A stretch of 34,937 bases of DNA from JBMNOI01 sp050942995 (GTDB taxonomy: Bacteria; Chloroflexota; Anaerolineae; UBA1429), in contig JBMNOI010000026.1 in assembly GCA_050942995.1 (NCBI GenBank), forward strand, positions 1-34,937. The letters run 5' to 3'. Shown here one piece after another: positions 1 to 7,485 of the stretch. Position 1 is the stretch's first letter. The number at the start of each line of letters is the position of its first letter. The position numbers and the translations under genes were made by a program. Below the pieces are notes generated by a model. That model saw only the letters and a list, made by a program, of their open reading frames with translations, searched no databases and was not told the DNA's origin.

Positions 1-37
1 CCCGGCCATCTGCGTTTTATGTTTGGTCGCAAACGAA

Positions 38-1375
38 TCAAAGAAGATCCTCGTATAACGAAACCAGAGTCAGCATCTCTTCCTCCGGTGTGGGCACCGG
101 AGGGATTCCCCGGCGCAGGCGGGCCAACAGATCGGGCTCGTCCAGCAGCCGCTGAAGCTGCGCCCGCAAACTGTCCGCATCCCCCGGGTCGAAAAGCAAG
201 CCGTTCCGCCCGTCATCGATCAACTCGGCCATTCCGCCCAGCCGCGCGGCCACCACAGGAACCCCATGGGCAAAGGCCTCGATGATGACGGTGGGGCGAT
301 TCTCGTACCATATCGACGGAACCACCACCACGTCCAGTTCGCTCAACACCTGTCCCACCCGCTCGTTGGGATAGGGTCCGGCAAAGGTGATCGCCTCATC
401 ACCGCCTGCCATCCTTCGCAATCGCTTCGAATAGGGCGTCCCCTCCGGAAGGCGGCCGTGCAGCACCAGCCGACGACCGTCGGGAGCGCCGGACAGGCGA
501 CGAAACGCCTTCACCAACAGATGCACGCCCTTGTGTAGAGCGATCTGCCCCAGATAGCCGATACGCAGAGGCATCGCCGTATCGCGCTCTCGCAAACGGT
601 TTACTTTGGCGATGTTCTGGCTCAGCCCAAACGGCAGGTGGATGATGCGCTCGGCATCAAAGCCATACTGGTCCATCTTTTTAATAAGAAACCATGATGG
701 CGAGAGCACCCGGTCGATGTTTTGAAAGACATCAAAGAGATAGGCCCGGCGCTCGGCCATGCGGCTTATCAGGGGTGTGCCCTCGAAAAGGCGCGTGGCC
801 GCACCGAGGCGACTCAGCGCGACGAATCCATCCCCCAATCGTCCCCCGGCATATCGGTCGAGGACCCCATATCGCCGCCGTTGCGACAGCCAGCACCAGG
901 CGCAACGCTCCGGCGGTACCGGCTCATGACAGATGCGGCCGTCCTGCCTCAGGAGCGACATCATGGGACACAGATACCAGTAATCGTGAAGGGTGAGCAC
1001 CGTCGGTATCCCCAGATCGTGCGCCGCCTGAGGAACGGCGCCCCCCAGGAGATACCCGCTGTTGACATGTACGATATCAGGGCGTGTGTCGGCCAGGAAG
1101 CGGCGGATCCACTGCCCCAGCTTTGGATTGTGGTAGCTCCACTCAAACGAATCGGGGGCCTGCTCCAAGTCAAAGAAAAGCCGATGTACCGGCAGGCCCT
1201 CATATATCTCAAACTCGGAGCGCGGCGTGAGCGTCCCGCGACTGATCGATTCGACACAAACAACGCTTATCGCGTGCCCCATGCGGGCGAGGCCTCTGGC
1301 CACGCGATAGGCATATTGCTCGCCACCGGCATTGTAGCGAGGCGGGAAGTGGTGGGTGATGAGCACGATATCCAT
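38..1375 (-). CDS. GT4-family glycosyltransferase with Cys4 insertion
   Basis: A 445-residue GT-B fold retaining glycosyltransferase, predicted to transfer a sugar from an NDP-sugar to a growing glycan at the inner membrane face. The N-terminal domain opens with the usual glycine-rich acceptor loop (HHFPPRYNAGGEQ, residues 8-20). The C-terminal domain has the EX7E donor motif at E358/E366, followed by AFAHGVPVVA. An insertion after HDYWY holds four cysteines (136, 149, 158, 161; spacing C-X12-C-X8-C-X2-C), the same spacing as in the GT4 at 31259. A GTG at 1378 and the ATG at 1375 both follow AGGAG; ATG is chosen. It lies 181 bp below the preceding GT2 gene, the widest gap in this operon, so it may have its own promoter in the A+T-richer stretch around 1440-1520, though no convincing -35/-10 pair was found. 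The acceptor and sugar cannot be told from sequence. Confidence 0.9.
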   Translation of the reverse strand: MDIVLITHHFPPRYNAGGEQYAYRVARGLARMGHAISVVCVESISRGTLTPRSEFEIYEGLPVHRLFFDLEQAPDSFEWSYHNPKLGQWIRRFLADTRPDIVHVNSGYLLGGAVPQAAHDLGIPTVLTLHDYWYLCPMMSLLRQDGRICHEPVPPERCAWCWLSQRRRYGVLDRYAGGRLGDGFVALSRLGAATRLFEGTPLISRMAERRAYLFDVFQNIDRVLSPSWFLIKKMDQYGFDAERIIHLPFGLSQNIAKVNRLRERDTAMPLRIGYLGQIALHKGVHLLVKAFRRLSGAPDGRRLVLHGRLPEGTPYSKRLRRMAGGDEAITFAGPYPNERVGQVLSELDVVVVPSIWYENRPTVIIEAFAHGVPVVAARLGGMAELIDDGRNGLLFDPGDADSLRAQLQRLLDEPDLLARLRRGIPPVPTPEEEMLTLVSLYEDLL

Positions 1376-1556
1376 CACGGCATACTCCTGCTACCACCGG
1401 TCGGCCCCGTGGTCGCATAAGGGTGTATCCTCCAGAGCGTCCACATCGCCCACCGGCAGAACATACTACAACAATTATCAGGAGATAAAGAATGCTCCGG
1501 TGGAGATATGATATCGTGCGTGATGGGAGAATTCGTCCGGCAGCCACCCGATGCAT

Positions 1557-2648
1557 TCAGCGCCTGCCGGATGTAAAAAAACGCTCGATGAGCCGGTCGG
1601 TCTGAATACTCATCGCCGGCTCGGCATCGGTCATCATTCGAGTGGCAAGCAACCCCTCCAGCTTGCCGTAGATATTGCTTCCCTCCCGTATCAGAGTCAG
1701 CAGGGGTAACATGGCCTCATAGGGAGAGATGCGCCCCCGCAGCCAATGTATACGTCGCCAGATCAGCGCGACCATGTAGCGGGGAAGCATCATTATCTGT
1801 CGCGCGACACGAAGCAACTGATAGCGACGATCTCGTGGATATCCCGGCTGGCCCCCGTACATCGTATCCAGCACAATCTCCCCAAATCCATACTGCCGGT
1901 ACTGTCGCAACAACCCCCGCAGCGTGGTGCGATGGTGATGGTAGATGATGGCTTCGGGCATATAGGCCAGCTTGCAACCGGCGTGGCACTGCACCCGCCA
2001 CGCCAAATCCACATCCTCTCCCGTCACCAGCCGCGGGTTGAATCTCTTCACATCCTGGATCACATCGCGCCGATAGGATGCGTTGGCGGTAAAGAGATGC
2101 GGGAGAAATTCGTGATCGCCACTGTAATAGTTCACCAACGGCGATTGTTCATCGCAAAACAGCTCCACCACGCTGCGTTCGGCCAGATGATAGGCCAGGA
2201 TGGCCCCTCCAACACCGCCGATATCGGGATCCACATAGGGCTGGACGATCTGCGACAGCCATGAAGGATCGGCCACACAATCGGCATCGGTAAAGGCCAC
2301 AACGTCGGCCTGGCTTTTGGCAATGCCCATGTTGCGTGCCGGTGATGGGCCTCGGCGGGCACATCGGAGCAATCGCACGGGATAGCGCGACACGATCTCT
2401 ACGGTATTGTCTGTCGAGCCGTTCTCCACGACAATGATCTCGTAACGCTCGGCAGGATAATCCTGCCGTAGCAGGCTATCCAAACAGGCCTCGATGGTCT
2501 GCGCCCCGTTATAGACGGGAATGATGACGCTGATAGTGGGAGGCCAGTTCTGCCCGTCGGCCGTCGTCTCTTGCGGCTCTCCCAGAGTGGGCGCCAGGCC
2601 ATCGACCGGCGTCGTCCATGCCCTACACTCGCCCGATCCTTCCGGCAT
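1557..2648 (-). CDS. GT2-family glycosyltransferase
   Basis: A 363-residue GT-A fold enzyme. After an unusual, probably disordered 35-residue N-terminus comes the GT2 start (ISVIIPVYNGAQ), the nucleotide-binding ENGSTDNT segment near residue 75, the metal-binding DXD as D121-A-D123, and the GEDVDLAWR motif expected to hold the catalytic base. A conserved RQYRQYGFGE segment follows. No clear membrane helix is seen, so it is probably cytosolic or peripheral. The start has GAGGG seven bases upstream and lies 10 bases after the stop of the GT4 at 2659, so the two are almost certainly co-transcribed. The family assignment is firm; the sugar specificity is unknown. Confidence 0.9.
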   Translation of the reverse strand: MPEGSGECRAWTTPVDGLAPTLGEPQETTADGQNWPPTISVIIPVYNGAQTIEACLDSLLRQDYPAERYEIIVVENGSTDNTVEIVSRYPVRLLRCARRGPSPARNMGIAKSQADVVAFTDADCVADPSWLSQIVQPYVDPDIGGVGGAILAYHLAERSVVELFCDEQSPLVNYYSGDHEFLPHLFTANASYRRDVIQDVKRFNPRLVTGEDVDLAWRVQCHAGCKLAYMPEAIIYHHHRTTLRGLLRQYRQYGFGEIVLDTMYGGQPGYPRDRRYQLLRVARQIMMLPRYMVALIWRRIHWLRGRISPYEAMLPLLTLIREGSNIYGKLEGLLATRMMTDAEPAMSIQTDRLIERFFTSGRR

Positions 2649-2658
2649 CCTCTAGCCC

Positions 2659-3837
2659 TCACTCTGTCGAGTTTGCCCCGCCTGCGATGTAGCGCGGCAC
2701 CGCGATGCCAGACGGGCGGGCTGCCTCCAACAGAAGCTGCAACAGGCTGGCCCCCGGCACGGGATCGTAGCGGCCGATGGCCACCCGATGGGCTCTGCGT
2801 CCCAATTCCGGCCACCGTGCCCGATTCTGCCAGGCGCGCTCCAGCGCCGCCCCCACCGATTGGGCCGTGGGCGCTTCGGCCACATAGCCGGTATCGGCCT
2901 CCTGCACCCACTCGGTCATTCCGCCGACATCGGTGACCACCGCAGGGCGCCCGCAGAGCATCGCCTCGACCAGAGCCAGCGGTGCACTCTCTACCCGCGA
3001 TGGCAACACCAGCAGATGGTTCTCGGCCCACATCCGTTGCACATCGTCCACATACCCGGCGAAATGAACGCGCTCCGTCAGCCCATAAAAGGCGGCCAGT
3101 TCACGAAGATACGCCTCATCGGGGCCTCGGCCGTACAGCGACAAGATCCAGTCGCGTCCTTGCCAGGCGGGCGCCGCCAGCGCCTCGAAAAGAATGTCCT
3201 GCGCCTTCCATGTTGCCCGCAAAGAGGCCACTTCGGCCATGCGGATGGTATGACCGGGCGGCCAGGGAAGCGCGTTCAACGATCTCAGATTCACAGGATT
3301 CCGCAGCACCGTCGCGTTCGATAGCCGCCGGGCGAGCTGCCGCTCGGTCGTGCCAAGGGTCCTCTGCGAGACGAATACGACTCGCGAGGCCCGTGTAAAT
3401 GCCTCTACCGCAGCGGCGCGCATCGATGCGTCGGGGATGTATGCGTCATTGTTCGAATGACAGATGACGACGTATGGGATACCGGAGGCGTACAGTTGGG
3501 CCATCATATCGTCGTCCAGCGCACAATCATATGCGCCCCCCTGGCTGATACAGATGACATCGGGCGATGAGTGAAACAGTTCTCGAAAGGGTGAGAAGCG
3601 CCCCACTCGCCTCAATGCGCGCTGAATCAACGAGTATCGATGGGGCAGAGGCCGATCCAGCACCTTTGCCCCCTGCGATCTGAGGGCCGGCACACGCGTC
3701 GCAGGTTGCGGCCAGCGATATATCGACAGAATCACGTCATGTCCATGTTCCAGGGCAACCCTCGCCGCATCGGCCCACAGCACCTCGCTGCCCCCCCATG
3801 GATCACTCCGCGTCGTCGATATCATGCCGATCCTCAT
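2659..3837 (-). CDS. GT4-family glycosyltransferase
   Basis: A 392-residue GT4 glycosyltransferase starting MRIGMISTTRSDPWGGSEV, with the usual acceptor-side glycine loop. The donor-binding EX7E motif is E283/E291 (SRVESAPLALVEAM), followed by GRPAVVTDVGGMTEW. The open frame extends upstream to 4335, but those 166 extra codons lie inside the next gene in another frame and look like random arginine/glycine-rich translation. The ATG at 3837 is preferred because it overlaps the upstream stop in an ATGA (3834-3837), a common translational-coupling arrangement. It is one of several GT4 genes in a row, consistent with sequential sugar addition to one oligosaccharide. Family is clear; donor and acceptor are unknown. 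Confidence 0.92.
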   Translation of the reverse strand: MRIGMISTTRSDPWGGSEVLWADAARVALEHGHDVILSIYRWPQPATRVPALRSQGAKVLDRPLPHRYSLIQRALRRVGRFSPFRELFHSSPDVICISQGGAYDCALDDDMMAQLYASGIPYVVICHSNNDAYIPDASMRAAAVEAFTRASRVVFVSQRTLGTTERQLARRLSNATVLRNPVNLRSLNALPWPPGHTIRMAEVASLRATWKAQDILFEALAAPAWQGRDWILSLYGRGPDEAYLRELAAFYGLTERVHFAGYVDDVQRMWAENHLLVLPSRVESAPLALVEAMLCGRPAVVTDVGGMTEWVQEADTGYVAEAPTAQSVGAALERAWQNRARWPELGRRAHRVAIGRYDPVPGASLLQLLLEAARPSGIAVPRYIAGGANSTE

Positions 3838-5252
3838 CTCTGGCTCCTCGCACCGACACGCCCCATCTCGGCCGACTCCCACTGCGGTGGAGTGGTCGGA
3901 TCGGATACCGCGCCGGCATCGGCAGCAGTGTGTAGCGCGATGGCCTGGCGATATACTCCGGCCACGGTCGCCGCCACTCTCTCGGGAGTGAACCCCAATC
4001 GCCGATATCGCTCGCGCGCCCGCAGGCCCATGGCCTGCCGCATCTCGGTGTCCGAGAGCAACCGGCTCAAAGCCCGGGCGAGGGCATCTTCGTCCCCATC
4101 CGGAACCAGCAATCCCGTCACCCCATCTTCGACCAGCTCGGAAACTCCCCCGACATCCGAAGCCACCACCGGGCGGCCATGCGCCATGGCCTCGATCAGG
4201 GCAATCGGCAATCCCTCCAGGTGCGAAAAGAGCACCACCACATCCGTCTCGGCCATGATCTTGCCCAGTTGATCCGGCTTGAACGCGCCACAGAAATGCA
4301 CCGAGCGGCCTACGGACGATGCTCTGGCCGCGCAACGAGCCGGCGCCAGGGCCGGGCCGTCACCGGCCACGATCAACCGCGCCTCCGGCAGGTCCGCCAC
4401 CACATGCTCGAACGCCCGCACCAGGCCGATGACATTCTTGTTCTCATCGACTCGCCCGATAAAGGTCGCTGTCGGGGATCCGTCATATCGTATCTCTGGC
4501 TCGCCGGGGTCACGCACCATCGAGGGCAACACGATGACCGGCCGACGACATGCCCACACATCACGAATCGCGGCGGCGCTCTGCTCCGACACAGCGATAA
4601 CGACATCGGCGCGGTTCACCTGTCGCCCGTCATACGGATAATTCCAGGTGAGAGAAGGTGTGCCATGCTCGGTATACACACGGGGCAGATTTCGCAGAAT
4701 CGACGAGCCGAGCAGGCCCAGGGTATCGTAGCGATGCAGGTGCACCACATCGGGGCGCTCAACAGCCAGATGCTGCGCCAGAATGTGCAATAGATGCGCA
4801 TCATGGACGTGATGAGGCGCCTGATACGGCAACAGACGTTGTATCACATTCTGCGCCACGCCCTGTAACCCGTGTAGCGAGCGCCATACAGAACGCCGTC
4901 TGATCAACGCGTCGATAGAAGCCAGCGGCCAGGTCAGCAAAACCCCGGCGGTGGAGAGCGCCCCCACCGCCCTCGTCCTCATGCGATCGGTGATCTCTAC
5001 TCCTTCACTCTGACGATAATCGGGCCCCACATAACGCACTCCACCGGCGATCATGCGGGCCAGATACGGGTTCGTGGGTGAGTTGTAACATTTGGAGAAC
5101 AGCGTAACGCGGTGGCCGGCATCAACGAGAGCGGTCGATAGCGACGCCAGATGCTCCTCCACTCCTCCGATCGTGTCCAGCCGCCCGCAGATCATATAGA
5201 CGTGCAAACAGCCCAACCCCACTGCCTCACCATCAACGCATGGCATCGTCAT
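3834..5252 (-). CDS. GT4-family glycosyltransferase
   Basis: A 472-residue GT-B glycosyltransferase. The N-terminal domain carries the acceptor-side loop IGGVEEHLASLSTALVDAGH; the C-terminal domain has EX7E at E346/E354 (EGLPIALIEAMAHGRPVVASDVGGVSEL). About 50 residues after the catalytic core are alanine-rich and probably disordered. A start at 5288 is possible, but the ATG at 5252 gives an ATGA overlap with the stop of the GT2 gene upstream, matching the neighbouring junctions, and the extra 12 residues of the longer form lie in that gene. MICGRLDTIGG a little downstream is another conceivable start. It acts in the cytosol on NDP-sugars, presumably in the same pathway as its neighbours. Confidence 0.9.
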   Translation of the reverse strand: MTMPCVDGEAVGLGCLHVYMICGRLDTIGGVEEHLASLSTALVDAGHRVTLFSKCYNSPTNPYLARMIAGGVRYVGPDYRQSEGVEITDRMRTRAVGALSTAGVLLTWPLASIDALIRRRSVWRSLHGLQGVAQNVIQRLLPYQAPHHVHDAHLLHILAQHLAVERPDVVHLHRYDTLGLLGSSILRNLPRVYTEHGTPSLTWNYPYDGRQVNRADVVIAVSEQSAAAIRDVWACRRPVIVLPSMVRDPGEPEIRYDGSPTATFIGRVDENKNVIGLVRAFEHVVADLPEARLIVAGDGPALAPARCAARASSVGRSVHFCGAFKPDQLGKIMAETDVVVLFSHLEGLPIALIEAMAHGRPVVASDVGGVSELVEDGVTGLLVPDGDEDALARALSRLLSDTEMRQAMGLRARERYRRLGFTPERVAATVAGVYRQAIALHTAADAGAVSDPTTPPQWESAEMGRVGARSQR

Positions 5253-6370
5253 GCTGTGCCCCCTTGCTCGCGATGCGCAAGCGCCCAAAGCGCGAGCCGC
5301 ATGAACCCACGATTCCTCAGTCGGGCCGGATTTCGCCGCAACACCAGAGGCAAGTGCCGGCGGGCCTGCTCCGGGCAGCCGTCACGTTGCGCCTCATAAC
5401 AGCGCACGGTGTGATACTCGGCCCACACATGGCGCCCAAGATCCCGCATCGCAGGATAACGCTCGGCAAGCCGGGCCAGCAGGCTCTCGACCTCATCCTC
5501 GGCATGTAGCGTCGTCGAATCGGCATACAGCAGCTCGCGCACGACGAAATCCCGATCGCGCCCCACAAGATCCAGTCCGTCCATCGCCCGATCCATACAG
5601 GCCACAGCCTTTTCCGTCCCCATCCTCATCCTTCGCAACCCGACGCTGAAAAAGGCCCGCGCAACCATCGAGCGGTCGGCCCAAAAAAGCTCGGGCAGAT
5701 AGTGCAAGAGCACCCGGTCGGCCAGCGTCACGATCCGCTCCTGCCGGCGCGACGTCAGACTCTTACTGTGCGTGCGATACAGGTACAGGTTTTCATGCAA
5801 TGGCGTCAGCCGAAATCGAGTCGACACGCGTAGCCAGTATTCATAATCCTCGACCAGGAATAATCGCTCGTCATATCCGCCGAGCGCCTCATAGACGGCG
5901 CGCCGATAGAGAAAGCAGGGGCCGACACAATTGCCATGAAGTAGCGCCTCGGGCGGAGAAACCCTGATGTCGCCGATAGGGCGACCCCCCTGGTCTATTC
6001 GTGTATAGTCGGCATATACGAGATCGGTCTCGGGGTGAGCGTCAAGATACCGGAGCATGGTGGATAGCGCATGAGGGCGGTAGTAGTTATCATCCGAGCT
6101 CCAGGTCAGATAGTCGCCACGAGACAGGGCAAAGCCGGTGTTCAGCGCCGCCGGCAGCTTGCGGTTGATCTCGTGGCGCACGGCCATGATCCGTGAGTCG
6201 CCAAGATAACGGGCAATACGCCGGGGCGTATCATCGGTAGAACCGTCGTCCACAATGATCAGCTCCCAATTCCTCTCGCTCTGTTGTAAACAACTTTCGA
6301 TTGCCCCGTCGATATAGCAGCCCCCGTTATAGGTCGGCAATACAATCGATACGCGTGGTCGAGTCATCAT
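5249..6370 (-). CDS. GT2-family glycosyltransferase
   Basis: A 373-residue GT2 enzyme. It shows the classical order: VSIVLPTYNGG at residues 7-17, IIVDDGSTDDT near 38-48, a DXD-like SSDD at 91-94, and LFLVEDYEYWLR supplying the ED motif. A helical C-terminal tail of roughly 130 residues is rich in Arg, Leu and Ala and may mediate contacts with partner enzymes. Two adjacent ATGs begin the frame (6370 and 6367) behind a strong GGGAGGGG; the first is used here and overlaps the wecB stop as ATGA (6367-6370). The fold is firm; the transferred sugar is not predictable. Confidence 0.92.
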   Translation of the reverse strand: MMTRPRVSIVLPTYNGGCYIDGAIESCLQQSERNWELIIVDDGSTDDTPRRIARYLGDSRIMAVRHEINRKLPAALNTGFALSRGDYLTWSSDDNYYRPHALSTMLRYLDAHPETDLVYADYTRIDQGGRPIGDIRVSPPEALLHGNCVGPCFLYRRAVYEALGGYDERLFLVEDYEYWLRVSTRFRLTPLHENLYLYRTHSKSLTSRRQERIVTLADRVLLHYLPELFWADRSMVARAFFSVGLRRMRMGTEKAVACMDRAMDGLDLVGRDRDFVVRELLYADSTTLHAEDEVESLLARLAERYPAMRDLGRHVWAEYHTVRCYEAQRDGCPEQARRHLPLVLRRNPARLRNRGFMRLALWALAHREQGGTA

Positions 6371-7485
6371 CCCCCCTCCCTGTTCAGCAACGCCGTGACG
6401 ATCCGCTCTGCCGCCCGACCGTCGCCATAGGGGTTCGCGCGGACTGTCATGGCGGCACGAACGTCCGAATTGGCAAGCAATCGATCAGCCTCCTCTACAA
6501 TACGGCGACGACAGGTGCCCACCAGCCGCACAATCCCCGCGTCTATCCCCTCGGGGCGCTCGGTCGTGTCGCGCAGCACCAGCACCGGCACCCCCAGGCC
6601 GGGGGCTTCCTCCTGAATCCCACCCGAGTCGGTCAGGATAAGTGTCGCACGCTTGATCAGATGCACCATCGAGAGATAGTCTAGCGGCTCGATGAGGCTC
6701 ACATTGGACAAACCCTGCAGGCTCGCGGCTACGGGACGGCGTATATTGGGATTCAGATGCACCGGATAGACCAGGTGCACATCCTGTCCGGAAAAGCGAG
6801 TGGCCAGATCACGGATTGCGCCGCAGATCTCGTCCATGGTGGCGAAATTCTCGCGGCGATGGACGGTAATCAACACCAGGCGGCCGTCCCGGGGCACATC
6901 GCATAGCGGCCCCGCAGACCAGTCGTAGGGACAAGCCGCCATCTCCAGTAAGGCGTCGATGACGGTATTGCCGGTTACTCGTATGCGATCAGCGGGCACC
7001 CCCTCGTTCAGCAGCGTCTGGCGGCTGCGCTCCGTAGGCGCAAAATAGAGCTCGGCCAGATGGTCGGCGATACGCCGATTCACCTCCTCAGGGAACGGGC
7101 TGTACCGATTCCCCGTGCGCAACCCCGCCTCGACATGGCCAAAGGGAGTGTGATGGTAGAACGAGACCAGCGCCGAAGCCATCACCGTCGTCGTGTCCCC
7201 CTGAGCCAGCACCCAATTGGGCCGTATGTCGCCGAGTACAGGGTCCAATCCGCGCAACAGGCTGGCGGTCAATCCGGAGAGTGTCTGATCGGGCGTCATC
7301 AAATTCAGGTCGTAATCGGGACGAATCGCAAAGAGATCGAGGGCCTGATCCAGCATCTGCCGATGCTGTCCGGTGACACAAACCACCGAACGGATACGAT
7401 CTGGATGTCGCTCCAGAGCCCGAATGACGGGGGCCATCTTGATCGCCTCGGGGCGCGTGCCGATGACGCTCAGCACAGTCAACAT
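6367..7485 (-). CDS. wecB: UDP-N-acetylglucosamine 2-epimerase (non-hydrolysing)
   Basis: A 372-residue WecB/MnaA-type epimerase that interconverts UDP-GlcNAc and UDP-ManNAc in the cytosol. Family hallmarks are visible in order: VIGTRPEAIKMAPV at the N-terminus, VTGQHRQM, QGDTTT (D97), GHVEAGLRTG (H117, E119), FPEEVNRR (E133/E134), the VHRREN segment, and the C-terminal SGGIQEEAPGLGVPVLVLRDTTERPE that forms the UDP-sugar pocket. Length is normal. A GGGGAGAG site precedes the ATG, which overlaps the upstream fusion gene by 7 bases. It suggests that ManNAc or a derivative enters this glycan. The usual partner WecC (UDP-ManNAc dehydrogenase) is not in the window, so the product is probably used as ManNAc or processed by another enzyme. 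Confidence 0.96.
   Translation of the reverse strand: MLTVLSVIGTRPEAIKMAPVIRALERHPDRIRSVVCVTGQHRQMLDQALDLFAIRPDYDLNLMTPDQTLSGLTASLLRGLDPVLGDIRPNWVLAQGDTTTVMASALVSFYHHTPFGHVEAGLRTGNRYSPFPEEVNRRIADHLAELYFAPTERSRQTLLNEGVPADRIRVTGNTVIDALLEMAACPYDWSAGPLCDVPRDGRLVLITVHRRENFATMDEICGAIRDLATRFSGQDVHLVYPVHLNPNIRRPVAASLQGLSNVSLIEPLDYLSMVHLIKRATLILTDSGGIQEEAPGLGVPVLVLRDTTERPEGIDAGIVRLVGTCRRRIVEEADRLLANSDVRAAMTVRANPYGDGRAAERIVTALLNREGG

Noticed and set aside
3838..4335. N-terminal extension of the GT4 at 2659-3837
   Set aside because: The 166 extra residues lie within the upstream GT4 gene in another frame and look like random translation; the ATGA junction at 3834-3837 gives the natural start.
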